From the NCBI GenBank assembly GCA_003971905.1, contig RSEE01000021.1:1-64000 (forward strand): 64,000 nucleotides of DNA. Direction: 5' to 3'. This document shows positions 42,485-57,402 of this stretch, piece after piece. Source of the stretch: Moniliella sp. 'wahieum' (lineage: Eukaryota > Basidiomycota > Moniliellomycetes > Moniliellales > Moniliellaceae). The position numbers and the translations under genes are program-made. The notes under the pieces are model-generated. The model was not told the DNA's origin, did not search any database, and worked only from the letters and a program-made list of their open reading frames with translations. Positions within the stretch are counted from its first letter, which is position 1. The number at the start of each line of letters is the position of its first letter.

Positions 42485-45400
42485 TCGGCCATGTCGCTCT
42501 GGCAACCGGAACTGGCTACAGATAAGTTCCGCGTCTTGCGCACTCCGGATTGTTGGTTACCGTCGCGCTTCGTTCCCCTCCATTTTCTTCTCCCTGTTTC
42601 ATTCAAGGCCAGACTAGCGTCAGGAGCTTACCAGAAACTATCTCTGACTGTTTTCGTCCTGCACCGTGCTTTCTTCCTTAGCTTTGGTAGCGTAGCTACT
42701 TGTCGGTTAACGGACAATCGCGGTTCTGGACTCTCATTGGTATTAGACAAGGAGAATTAGCCGGAACCGAAGGGCAAAGATCAAGATCCAAGGGCCAAGG
42801 TGCCACAGGCGGATGAAGCATCGTCGCGTTCGAAGAGGGAGAGAGAACTAGCCAGGCGGCCATGCAGTGGACGATCTGTGCGCAAGCCTGTACATGCACC
42901 GTGGTCGTTGCTGCAGCACACTGAGTGCCATCTCCAGTCATCGTAGTCAAAGGCGTTATCAGTGTATGTGGGTGGACCACAGACAAAACACTGGTACTCA
43001 CCGTCGAGGCCCGGCGGGAGCAACCATCACCATCGACCGCCAGCTCGAAGCGCCCTCGTCGTTGACTTTCAACTCGCTGTTGGGAGGAGCAACCGACATC
43101 TTGACGCGACAGATACCAGGCAAGACCATGTCACCAGGCATGTCCGACTCGGTTCCAGGGCTGCGCACAGACGAGTCCGTAACTACCTGGCATCGTACTC
43201 TCCCCTATATGTGTCCACAGGACCTGATTGACAAGACCGTAATTCAGATTTTCATGGTCATCGCTATCATCGATCCGGCCATGCTAGTCCGTCGCGCCAA
43301 GTTCCACCTTTTGACAAGCAGGCGCTGCTGTGTGGGGCCCCCTCAAAAATGCTGACACACATCGTGAGGAGGAGTATGTCCCCGTCATGCGCAAGGCGGG
43401 CACATGTTTATGAACCGTAAAGATATCTGCCGCGACTTGAACTACAAGGTAGCAGCGCAGGAAAATCTGCAAAACCTGCCATGTGGAGAGCGGGCGATCA
43501 ACATGCCCAGACAAAACTCGTAATCCGCGAAACAGCACCTCACAACGAAGGGGAGAGAGTGACTCAGGGCCAGTCGGTGGCAACACCAAGAAATTGTCCG
43601 CAGACGCATGGATAGGGAGGGACCGAGAAGCTGTGCTGTCGAATGTTCCACCGCCTCTGGCTGGAACAACGTTTCATCTCTTTGTCCAAGGACTAGGAAG
43701 GAAGTGTGTGGCAAGTTTCTCCCGCACCCGGTACGAGCCGCAACAGTCATTCGAGCGCTAGATCGTGTCCCGTGTCGATCTGTGATTCAAGGCAAAATCA
43801 ACTCGGTTCATGGCTTCAGGAACCTGTGGCAGCAGAGGCGCGTTAGACAATTTTCCGTGCCCCTGTATTGGTCGAGAGGGTATTGTCGAAATCCCATCCG
43901 TCTGCGTACAGCACCGTCAGCTTTATGTTGCCGAGGGAGACCGGGAGCTTGTTGCCCAAACCGATATTGGCGGGGTCCTCACGGCCGACCACGCTTAGAC
44001 ACTTGATGGCCCACCCTTTTCCATTGGCCGGATCGAACACATTGCAGCCCAACGACCCGAAATAGATGTTGTGTACTGGCACGCACGCCAACGCCGGTCC
44101 GACTCGCGACGTAGGGTCGGGAGCAGCCAGAACTAGTTCCAACCTTGTGCTGCCCGTGCTCTTTAGGTCAAGATCACTTTGGCTCGCATCATGGCTATCG
44201 GATCGGCATACGGCATGGGGACTAGAGCTACCGCGCCCCTCGGCCCGGCACGGCGTAAGTACATTCCTGCTTCATAGATTCACACCATCTTTGGCAACGT
44301 GCAACGTCCAGCACGATTGCGTGAAGGCCAAGCCCTGAGTGTCTCCAACAGTATTTCGGATGCAGCCACGGCTTGACCAATGATGGGGTACAGCGCAACA
44401 ACTGGCTGGGACCTCGGCCGTGCAGTGGAACGTTACTTGGCCAGCATTCCCCCGGCCTGGGCGATTCTGAGCGACAATGCCCATCGGCAGACGACGTTGC
44501 ACGGGCAGGACAATCAGCAATGAACGTTTAGAGGGTTCCGGATGCGGCTACGAATGATGTTATGATAAGTTGTACCTACCCCTGATGCGTACTCTCCACC
44601 ACCACAGTCTATAGAAATTGTATCCTTGACCACTCTTCGGGTGAAATAGGACACACAAATATATCTTCGAATGATCGTTTCATGGTTCTGAGTGCTTCTA
44701 TGGTGTAACCGTGCATGCCTACTACTATCGGCCGGGGAAACCACACTGGGTTTGATTCCGGAGGAGGCCATCCTGTTTAAGATGGAACGAGAGGCTGTCC
44801 GCTATTCATAATGTCGCGAAGGAGGGTGGCGAGCAAGATTGCGGTTAGAATGGCAGGCAAGGTTGTGACGAGTTTTAATAGGCCACAATCTGGCAACACC
44901 CTCGCCGGGCAGCAGTGCCACAATCTGGTACAGGAAGTTTGGGCTAGCCGTGCTCGCGAGATTGCGACAAGATTGTGACCCTCAAATCTTACGGCAAACA
45001 TGTGGCGAGACCCCCAAGACCCGCTAAGTTGTGCCCTAGAAATTTTGAATAGCTATTTCTTCTGGTCCTTTTCGCTTTTCTTTCTCTGCCTTAATCCATG
45101 ACATGTCCTCTTCATCTTCACGAATGACATGGCTATAGGTTCTAACTCAACGTTTGCACTCATCGCCTTTTTATAGCCCCGAAAACAAGGGTGGCAGATA
45201 AGAATAAGTTTTGCTCGCCAAAACAAACCGTCAAAAAGCACTGTCCTGGTACATTACTACCACTATATATCAGTGAATATCCCCACCCATGTAAACGGCT
45301 TCATCGTCGCGAAGTCGACCAATAACAGACCACAAAAGACCGAGGAAACAAGCAGGAACACCAAGAACGCTATCATTTTTAGTACTCTACATCAAGCATG

Positions 45401-45686
45401 GCATGATGGATCATAGCTGCCTATAGGATGATGCAGCCGTGAATTTCTGTATCTCCTTGGAGTATACAGACTTTTGGTATCAAACTAACAATAGGGAGAG
45501 TAAAAAGAGAGAATGTGAAAAAGATGGGAGTGAAAAGGAAAAAGACAAAAGGGAGGTTGAAGAGGAGGAAGGAGAGAATCAAAATAGCTTTTGCAAACAA
45601 CCCAAAGAAACGGGGTGGAGGGTAGTGCTAGTAGTGAATCTCGTGTGGAGGTGACCAAAAATGTAAAACGCAAAGTAAAACGACCG

Positions 45687-47317
45687 TTAGGATTGGAAGA
45701 TGAAAGACTCGGTGTGCTCCTTGTATAGTGTCTGCTCATCGATGGTGGCCCCGTCCGAAGAACGGATGAAGCGGGAGGTTGCGTGGGTCCAGTTGTGGAC
45801 GGTGATCGTAGCAAATGCATAGTCATCATCGTTGCCCCACACAAATCCAGTGGGCAAGTTAAGGGACTTTGCCAACCCTTCAATGTTGCCTGCCCCACCG
45901 GCAACGAGGTAGGCGGGTGCCTTGGGGTTTTGGTACCCAGCTGGGTCGGTCTTGTTGCCGTACATGGGCACGAATCGCTGAGAATTGTGCTCGTGACCAA
46001 ACCAGGCAATGTCGGTGCCGTATTGGTAGACGATCTCCTCAAATGCGGTCTGGCACGGCACACACGGCTGGGCCGGGAGCGAAATGGTGGTGTACCACGG
46101 TGGCCACCAACAAAAAGCCAGGGCGTCACACTGCGGTCCACACTGGCCAAATCCGCCTTGAGCCATTCAAGTTGCTGACCCTGGAACCCAAACGGACCCG
46201 AGGACAGTTCGGTTCCCGGACCATCCGGGGCACCATCAAAGTCCGTCTCGGTATTAATCATTGCAATGTGGGCCAGGCCGTAATCAAACGAGTACCACAT
46301 CGGCGGGTTGGCCAGCGAGGCTGCCTTCGCGCGCAACGCCGCCGCTGTTTTGTTGGTGGAGGTCGAAGCAAATGCTGTAGGCATCGTGTTTCCGAATCGG
46401 CCACGGAACTCGGTAAAGTTGGAATAGCCTTCGGGGCAGACACCCTGCTTGTAGCCCAATTCGATGCAATCCGCCTCGTGGTTCCCGGGACCCACCATGT
46501 AGGGAACTCGGCCGGCGATGGGCGCAAGCTGGTCGTAGAAACGCTCCTCCACCGCATCGTACGAAGGAATCCCGGCTTGCAGATCCTCAATGTTCAAGGC
46601 CCAGTCGTCACTGTAGGCAAGGTCACCCGCGTGAGCGACAAATTCACGCCATTGCTCAGGCCAGGGATGTTCCCATCAATGGCTTGACCGAGTGCGTCGA
46701 TGGTGGTGTGGGTCGCGTTCGGCTCCAACCAGGGAATGTCCCGCTTATTGAATGCGTTCAAGCCTTGTCCGACGACTACCAAACAAACAGGAGCACAACA
46801 GAGACGATGGTGTCAGCAATCAAAAGGTGAGCACTGATGAAAAATAGACACATGTCGGGACTAAATAAACGTACCAAATCCTTCCGGGCCATAAAGACCC
46901 AGGTCGGTTACCAGGGCAAACGTAAACTCCCCGCTCGCGCCAGGAGCCTTGGCCGTTGTGAAGGACCAGGTCGAGGAATTGGTGGACTGGATCTTGTAAA
47001 AGTACTGCTGCTCCGTCTGGAGGCCCGGGAGACGGATGCTGTGCTGATACTGGCGCGTATTAGGAATCGTGTGCGACTCCCCTCCACAAACAGTCGAGTT
47101 GAGAGCCTGCTCCGTCACACCATACGCGACACACATGGTCCAAAGGTGCGTAGGTGGCCCAGGAAACAACCACAGTATCAGGCGCAAAGATGGAGATACG
47201 TTGGCCCGACGGGGTTGTGGGGTCGTTTGGGACAGGAGGAAAGACGGAGTCGGCGTGCACCATCATAGACACCGCTGCCAACAGGCTTGCAGCCACCAGT
47301 ACGGTTGGTCGATACAT
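45687..47317 (-). CDS. Secreted purple acid phosphatase, copy B
   Basis: This is the closest paralogue of copy A and the only one whose natural C-terminus is intact (EQTLYKEHTESFIFQS, stop at 45,687). The signal peptide starts at 47,317 (MYRPTVLVAASLLAAV). Motif blocks VTDLG, GPGNHE and GHEHNSQR are read directly; the GDLAYSDDW and GGHRPWY blocks are present but crossed by indels. The intron is 46,776-46,874. Compared with copy A it lacks two bases near 47,136, one A at 46,640-46,642 and four bases near 46,099 (between GGHR and WY). The four-base loss falls in the active-site loop and is less easily explained as a homopolymer error, so true inactivation of this copy cannot be excluded. Confidence 0.92.
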
Positions 47318-47419
47318 AATGGTAAGAGAGTGTACGCGGAAAAATAAGAGGAGGGGGGAGATGGGCGTGGTGGGAGGGTTCTAATGAGAGGAACGGGAGT
47401 AGCGCCTGCAGACGTTCAA

Positions 47420-47433
47420 TATACGTTTCCTCT
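47420..47433 (-). promoter_or_regulatory. Conserved core-promoter word, phosphatase copy B
   Basis: Identical 14-mer AGAGGAAACGTATA on the minus strand, 103 bp before the start codon. Confidence 0.7.
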
Positions 47434-47466
47434 GTTTACAGTTAAGTTGCTAGTAGGTCCGGTTAT

Positions 47467-47584
47467 GGCACGGGCCCAATAGGGTGGTAGGGGCTAGGTC
47501 TCCTACAGACGCTCTCTGGAGGGGGGGGTGACAGGTTACTCATTTTTACTTACAGTGTGGGGCTTACCGCTTGTCCTCCTATTG
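47467..47584 (-). repeat. Invertible upstream element, orientation 2
   Basis: The reverse complement of this segment matches 41,445-41,575, including CACACTGTAAG, ATGAGTAACCTGT, CCAGAGAGCGTCT and TTGGGCCC.TGCCA. It lies 34 bp upstream of the promoter word of copy B. Confidence 0.85.
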
Positions 47585-49218
47585 CATTTGCTACGCGCTT
47601 TGTCGAGGGGAGACCGGAGAGCAAGAACCTGTTGACAGTGGATTGCACTGTGTAAAAGAGCTACAGAGGCTAATAGTGAAATCCTTCCCCTTCCGCGGGA
47701 ACAAGGAATATGATCCTTCAGGAAGTCAGCATGCATCAACGGGACAGTAATAACTAAGTAAATAGCGGTAACCGGACCTACGAACAAGCCATGGACAAAC
47801 GAGCGCACGTGCCCATAATAATATTCTTTGTCACACAGTAATAATAGTGACTTCACTTCTGAAGACTTCAGGCCCTCAGGAGCTTCAGGTGTGGCAATAC
47901 AAATTGCATGAAAAGAGACGGAGAAGATCCGCTACGGAAGCCTCTGTGTGCTATGCACTATGCGTCTTTGCGATTCACGGGTTTTCGCTTCAGGCTTCAA
48001 GCTCTAAGCTTAAAAGCTGCAAGTAGGTCAAGAAGTCTTTAGAGCTTTAGGCCTTAGGCCTTATTAGGCCGGATGCTCCACGGAAGGTCTGGGATGTGTC
48101 GATCATCAATCATCGATCATCCACGCAACCATCTCACTGATAGGTATTGCATCCACACGGCTGTGGGGGTGTATATTGCGCGTCGTGTTGCAGACATGCT
48201 GCGTCTTGCCGGTACAGATTGCATGTTGTGACGTGGAGGTGTATACGATTAATGGTAGCTTGACCTAGACGACCCTGTGCGGTGCTGGCACTAGGCCAGT
48301 GCTCTGGCCGCGCGCCTGCGCCTTTTCCTTTCGTGCTCTTGGGTTCGCGGCCCCTCCTGTCTTCTCTCCACGACCGACACCGCGTCCACTCGGTACCTCG
48401 TTCACCTACCATGTTCGTGATCAGCTCCCTAGCTCTTTCAGCCAGTAGGGGCCCTCCGATTGCGGCCAGTTGGTCACGGCGCAACACAGGCATCCATTAA
48501 GTGTGGGGATATACTGCAGACATGATGTTATGGGGATAATGTGAGCATGGTGGTGTCATGCAGCTGGCGGGCCCCAGACTGGCCGATTCACAGTTTAGGG
48601 GTGCTGTCCCTTGGAGGAGGACAAACCACTGACGGTAAATCGAGCTTGAACACTCCCACTTTTCAAGAACACGTAAGTCTCAAAGCCCACACCTATTACA
48701 GGGTTAAGGATAGTTTTTGTGCCACGACCGGCCACGACCGATTATAGGCGAATGGCTACTGTGGAATGGGCACAAGTATGGAGGTCCGGAGACACTTGGC
48801 GACTCTCACACGGCTGGGCTTATCTTCATTAACCTCAATAAAGCTGGTGTCAAGCTTCATCTGACCGCAGCCTATAATATCCGCCACGGTCGATGCTCAC
48901 CGTGATATTTTCTAACCTCTCGCGGTACCTCTCTCTGACATGTCAACACAGGGACGAGAAATGAGGAAAACGGCCCGTTGGTACACGACTTGCACTGTTG
49001 GACTTTCGCCTTCTATACATCACGTCTCCCCAACCAATAGATTTGAATGAAGAATGCAACCAAATGCAGTCGTTTGGATTATACATTCGGTGCCAGCAGC
49101 AGTAGAGAGAGATGGACAAAACAAAAGCCTTGAACACACAAAGAGCACAGGATCAAAAAGATGAAAACAAAAGAATAAAACACAAGCATGCCATGCGTAT
49201 ACCTGATCAGAAAAGCCA
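47585..49218. other. Spacer between phosphatase copies B and C
   Basis: AT-rich, with no recognised gene. TTAGGCCTTAGGCCTTATTAGGCC at about 48,048-48,070 and CGATCAT repeats at about 48,100-48,120 are the only structured stretches. A minus-strand frame at 48,134-48,493 has no recognisable motif. Confidence 0.45.
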
Positions 49219-50861
49219 CTACGATTGGAACACAGAAGACTCCTTGTGCTCCTTGAACAGTGTCTGCTCATCAATCTTGGCTCCGTCCGACGAGCGGAAG
49301 AAGCGGGACGTGACGTGGGTCTTGTTGTGTACGGTGAGCGTGGCAAAGGCATAATCATGATCGTTGCCCCACACAAAGCCGTCGGGGAACGTGAGTGATT
49401 TGGTCAAGCCTTCAATGTTACCGGCAGCACCGGCGACGAGGTAGACGGGGCCGGGGGCTTGGGGTTGTTGTTGTAGCCGGCCTTGTCGGTCTTGTTTCCG
49501 CGCAAGGGGGAGGAACCGCTGGGAATTGTGCTCGTGGCCAACCAGGCAAGGTCGACGCCATGCTGGTACAGAATTTCGTCAAATGCTGCGCCGCACGTCA
49601 CACACGCATCGGTCGCGGAGTTGGTGGTGTACCACGGACGGTGCCCACCAACAAAGATCCAGGGCGTCACGCTACGGTCCACGCTGGCCAGATCGGCCTT
49701 GAGCCAGTCAAGTGTTGGCCCTTGTAGCCAAACGGACGGAGAACAGGTTGGCAGCCTCAATTCCATCGGGTGAATCGGGGAAATCGGTCTCGGTGTTGAT
49801 CATGGCCACATGGGCCAGGCCGTAATCAAACGAGTACCACATGGGCGGGTTGGCCAGCGAAGCCGCCTTCTCTCGCAGTGCCACAGCCGTCTGTTGGTGG
49901 AGGTGGAGGGGAACGCTTTGGGGATCGTAGCCCGAAACGGCCGCGAAATTCGGTAAAGTTGGAGAAGCCCTCGGGACAAAGGCCCACCCAGTAGCCCGAC
50001 TCGGTACAGTCTGCCTCGTGGTTCCCGGGACCTACCATGTAGGGCACCCGTCCCGAGATGGCGCAAGCTGGTCGAAAACCGTTCCTCCACCGCCTCGTAC
50101 GATGAAACGCCCTCCCGGGCATTTGTTCCAGTACCAATCGTCACTGTACGCAAGGTCGCCGCATGCGCAACAAAGTCCAGCCCATTGCTCAGGTCGGGAT
50201 TCCCCCCTCCAATGGCATGGGCGAGCGCGTCGATGGTTGTGTGGGTCAGGTTGGGCTCGATCCAAGGATGTCCCGCTTGGAGAGAGTGTTGAACCCTTGC
50301 CCAATGACTAACGAATACCATGATGGGGAGAAGAGAATATAAAAGGCAACATGATGTGAGTAATTCAAGTTGTGAAGAAAAACGGACGCGTCGCGACCAA
50401 GGAAAAGAACGTACCGAATCCTTCTGACCCATACAGACCCATGTCGGTGACGAGCGCAAACGTAAACTCCCCGTTCGTTGTGCCAGGAGCCTTGGCAGTT
50501 TTGAAGGTCCAAGTCGACGAGTTGGTGGACTGGATCTTGTAAAAGTACTTCCGGTGCGACTCGAGACCCTTGAGGTGGACGCTGTGCTGATACTGGCGCG
50601 TATCAGGGATGGTGTGTGTTCCCCCTCACAAACAGTGGTGTTGAGGGATTGTTCCTCCGTGCCGTACGACAACACACACTTTGTCCAAAGGCTCGTACGT
50701 AGCCCAGGCCACCACCACAGTATGCGGCGCAAACAGGGAGAGCCGTTGGCCTGACGGGGTTGTCTTGTCTTCCGGGATGGGGGGGAAGACAGTGTCGGCG
50801 TGGACCATCATCGACGACGCTGCCAAAGGCTTGCAGCCACCAGCACCTGTGACGGATACAT
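49219..50861 (-). CDS. Secreted purple acid phosphatase, copy C (many indels)
   Basis: Third paralogue, more diverged. The start at 50,861 (MYPSQVLVAASL) is followed by a one-base loss inside the signal peptide. HADTVFPPIPEDKTTPSGQR, VTDMGLYGSEGF, LAYSDDWYW, GPGNHEADC, FVGGHRPWYTTNS, GHEHNSQR and the tail EQTLFKEHKESSVFQS (stop at 49,219) can all be read in one frame or another. The intron is 50,308-50,414. At least five single-base losses occur, including TTT to TT at about 49,540. It could be a decaying copy, but each loss is of the same kind as those in essential genes of this window, so status is undecided. Confidence 0.88.
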
Positions 50862-50933
50862 GATGTGGGCGGTGAGTGTTGCAGAAGAGAGGGGGGTTGG
50901 GGTTCGTGTATAAGAGCAGGCAAAGGCGGCTTA

Positions 50934-50947
50934 TATACGTTTCCTCT
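50934..50947 (-). promoter_or_regulatory. Conserved core-promoter word, phosphatase copy C
   Basis: The same 14-mer AGAGGAAACGTATA on the minus strand, 73 bp before the start. The upstream invertible element is not found here. Confidence 0.7.
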
Positions 50948-51942
50948 TTGCTGAGATGCGGGCTATGGCATTTTACCAGTATCGGAGGGGGAGAGGAGGG
51001 AGAGGGGGTGTCCCGGGAGAGAGAAAGCAAGGTCGGAAAAAGAATTCCATTACGGTATAGAATCCCGAAGACTGGTTGTATGTGGGAAGAGGATTCGATG
51101 GGCGAGCACGGGCCATTCTATAGCGCCCGTGCCATACTGTCTGCGCGTCTTTTTCGGGTCCCGCGCTCCATCACTGGCTGGGCACGCATATGGATTTGCC
51201 ATCTGCTTGAAATTCTGCTGCTCGTCAACGCAACGTACTGACTTGTTCGCTGCCCCATCCGCCGGGATTCCATATGCTGTTACAAAAGATCTGCCCCAAC
51301 GTCAGCTGCCAGTGGGGGAAGTATAGAACTGATGCTGAGCAACAGGCAACCGGCGCAACCTACAGAGATGGACGAAGGAGCGCACGTGCGTGCTGTGCGA
51401 AGCAGCAGACGCACGACGAGTGCGTTCTGCTACCCCATCAGCTGCTCCACACCTGCTCGCCCGCAAATATCCGGGGCGGGGGGCGAGCTGGTGCAAAGTG
51501 TTATGATTAGCAGCGGATTAGTAACCGCAGGGCGTCTGTGCTCAGCGGATGCACCCCTGTAAGTACGAGATGGATGTGACATGTGATGTGATGTGTGGCA
51601 TGTGGCATGTGGCATGTGGCATGCGAGCTGGTGCCTACGTGCGGGTGCTCGTCGCAACGCGTCACGTGCACATTGCGCTTGAATGTAAAGATCGCTGTGC
51701 TGGCTGAGTTTAAGCTTTCGGCTGGGGACGCCATTTAAGCTTTGGGCAGATGGAAGCCAGGGTGGATGTCTTGTATGTACGCCCGACACCTCCCAGCACG
51801 CCTCAGGCTCATCTCAGGGCGGGGGTCAGCCTGACCCCTCAGGCTTCCTGGGCCCTGAGCAGCCTCCCACGCACGCCCCCCCACGCCCACGCCTCTGCCC
51901 GCTGCCTTCCACCTCCCCTTCCCACCAGCACCGCCTCGTCTG
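50948..51942. other. Right edge of the accessory island
   Basis: It contains a TGGCATG tandem run at 51,595-51,623 and a preceding GATGTGATGTG stretch. Composition returns to GC-rich at about 51,750. There is no recognised gene. Confidence 0.5.
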
Positions 51943-55288
<3,346 letters not shown>

Positions 55289-55640
55289 TCATCTTGGTTT
55301 CGTTCTCGCTCTCCTTGGTAGTATCGTATCGGTATCATCAGGCCTCTATCTGGTTGTCCCATTTGCTTGCAGTTGGTTTGCTCAGTGGGGTTTCCCCGCA
55401 GGTTTGTTATCGTCTGCGAGATGAGCTCTCGATAGCCTAGCAATCCTCACTGAGAGGAAGCGACGTGAGCTGGAGCACAGCGGCTAAAAACAACTCGCTA
55501 TATCCCAAACGTTACATGACAAAAGTCTTCCCCCTTTGCCTGCCCACAAAATGCTACTTACAAAGTAGAGCGCTGGGTGGGGATCAGGCGATCAGCAGCG
55601 CCAACCACAATGAATTAGCAAGACACAATGTGGCAGTACA

Positions 55641-57293
55641 CTAGATACGTGTGTGCAGTGGCAAGTTATGCGACCGGAGTCCGCTGGGGCAGTGGTGGGG
55701 TCTGCGAAGCCGCTCCGGGGGGCGGCGAGCCGCTGCCAAAGCGACGGGCGGGGGAAGGTCCGACGGCGGTGGGTCGGGGGCATCGTGGCTGGAGGAGCGC
55801 GCGGGTTGTCGCGGTACGCGGCCAACGTCAGGGCCGGGCCAAGCCTCGGGCGGGAGGAAGCGCAGGTTGGGTTGGGCGAGCCAGTGGGCGACGTAGGTAG
55901 GGTCGCGGTTCGGACGTGGGCGTGAGGTGGCGGTACAGCTCCAAGGGACGCAAGTCGGGCTGCGCAGGCCGGTTGGCAGGTAAGGGCGCTGGGGAGGGGG
56001 CTGGTCGGGTCGGGGCTGTGGGTGCGGCGGTAGGAACGAGGCTGGGTGACGCTCGTCTTGCAATAGTTTGGCCTCCAACTCGTCCACCACCTCAACCATT
56101 TCCGTCCGTTGTCTGCCCTGCTTCTCCGGCGGAACTCGGCGTTGCCCAGGCGCGGGCGCAGTTCCGGATGGTGGGCGAGCGCGGCAGAGAGCATGCGGAA
56201 CAAGTGCATACGCACCGCGCCTCCCGGGGCGGGCGTCTTGAGCGTTTCGAGGATGGTCAGGTACTCGCGCACCAACGCGACCACGTGCGGGTGGGTGGGC
56301 ATGGGAGCGGGATGTGAGAGCTGGGTGTTGGCACAGGAAGCGGGTGGCAAAGATGGCTGGGTTGGCCAGGTGCCCTTCAGCGGCCATGATGGCGTCGGCT
56401 CCCGTAGCTTGCAAGGCATCGTCCATGTCCTGGGGGAGGAGTACGTTGCCGTTGGCCACGGCGGGGATGCTCACGCTCTGCTTGACAAGGCGGATCTGGT
56501 CCCAGTCCGCGAGACCGGACAGCTGCGCGCGCATCTCCCTCGTTCGTCCATGCACCGTGAGGATTTGCGCGCCGGCGCGCTCGAGCATGCGCGCATACGC
56601 CACTGTCCGTTTGGGTCGGGGAACACACGCATCTTGACCGTGACGGGACCTTGGCGCGCCGATGCAGTGCGCTGACCAACTGGAAGATCAGGGGCCATTC
56701 GTCCTGCAAAAACGCGCCGTAGTGGCCCTTTTTCGCAATGCCTGAGGACAGCCGAGGTTGAGATCGACAGCATCGCACTTGCCGGCCAGGTCGTTGGCCG
56801 CGCCCACGAGCAGCTCGGGTCGTCGCCACAGAACTGGACCACAAGCGGCCGGTCCGTATCGGGGAGGCGACGGCCGAGGTCGATGTGGGCCGCGCCCTCT
56901 TCGCCGAGGTGCTGGTTAAAGGCACCTTGGCGGAACTTGGCCTTGGCGGGGTTGTGGGCCGCGTACAGGCGGGAGTGGATCATGGGCGTGTAGCACAGGT
57001 CGGCGCCGTGGCGGGGCCAGGACGCGCCAGGCAAGCTCGCTGCCGTCGACCATGGGCGCGACGATCTTCTTGGGCTGGCCGAGGGCACGCCACAGCTGCC
57101 AGGAGGCGAGCTTGGGGTGCTGGGCGCGGCGGGGGGCGGGAAGGCGGAGAGGGGCAGGAGGGGCTGGGGGGGGGGCGGGGCGGTGGTGGGCACCTTGTGC
57201 TTGCGGGCAGCGGCGGGCGTGGTGTGGAGGCAGCGCCGCAGCCCATCGCGGCCGACGGGCAGGAGGCGGGGCGGAGCACGCAGGCCGGCACAT
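55641..57293 (-). CDS. DUS1: tRNA-dihydrouridine synthase, Dus1 type
   Basis: This FMN-dependent reductase makes dihydrouridine at D-loop positions 16/17 of tRNAs. A disordered leader begins near 57,293. Then come PKKIVAPMVDGSELAWRVLA, HGADLCYTPMIHSRLYA, RPLVVQFCGDDP, CDAVDLNLGCPQ (catalytic Cys codon 56,749-56,751), KKGHYGAFLQDEWPLIFQLV, VPVTVKMRVFPD, AYARMLERAGAQILTVHGRT and ADAIMAAEGHLANPAIFA. The C-terminal helical region includes ALVREYLTILETLKTPAPGG and DELEAKLLQDE, then YVAHWLAQPNLRFLPPEAWP. The stop at 55,641 is the best of two alternatives. Frame changes near 56,890, 56,740, 56,610 and 56,300 look like indels. Divergent from the gene at 57,403. Confidence 0.92.
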
Positions 57294-57402
57294 GCGCTGC
57301 TCCCGAGCTCGACTGGGGCGGGCAACGCTACTGCCAGAGGTGGTGTCCCGCGCTGGTCGGGAAGAAAATCCGGCACTCAGTCCTCATTAACCACCGCGCC
57401 AC

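Larger units (their letters stand above)
41576..45686. other. Accessory spacer between phosphatase copies A and B
   Basis: AT-richer than the flanks, with no confident gene. It contains GTCACC repeats (41,728-41,757), dispersed repeat copy 2, an AGCTTGA tandem array, and minus-strand coding-like scraps. These scraps are PAVHNIYFGSLGC.. type sequence at 43,843-44,142, DMPGDMVLPGICRVKMSVAP at about 43,080-43,160, GEYQCFVCGPPTYTDNAFDY at about 42,950-43,020, and a Cys-rich open frame at 44,272-44,520. They may be remains of one secreted-protein gene. From about 45,370 the 3' flank of copy B begins. Confidence 0.45.

Noticed and set aside
44690-44790. tRNA-like sequence (TATGGTGTAACCG and GGGTTTGATTCC)
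   Set aside because: A- and B-box-like words are present but the acceptor and anticodon stems do not pair, so it is not called a tRNA.
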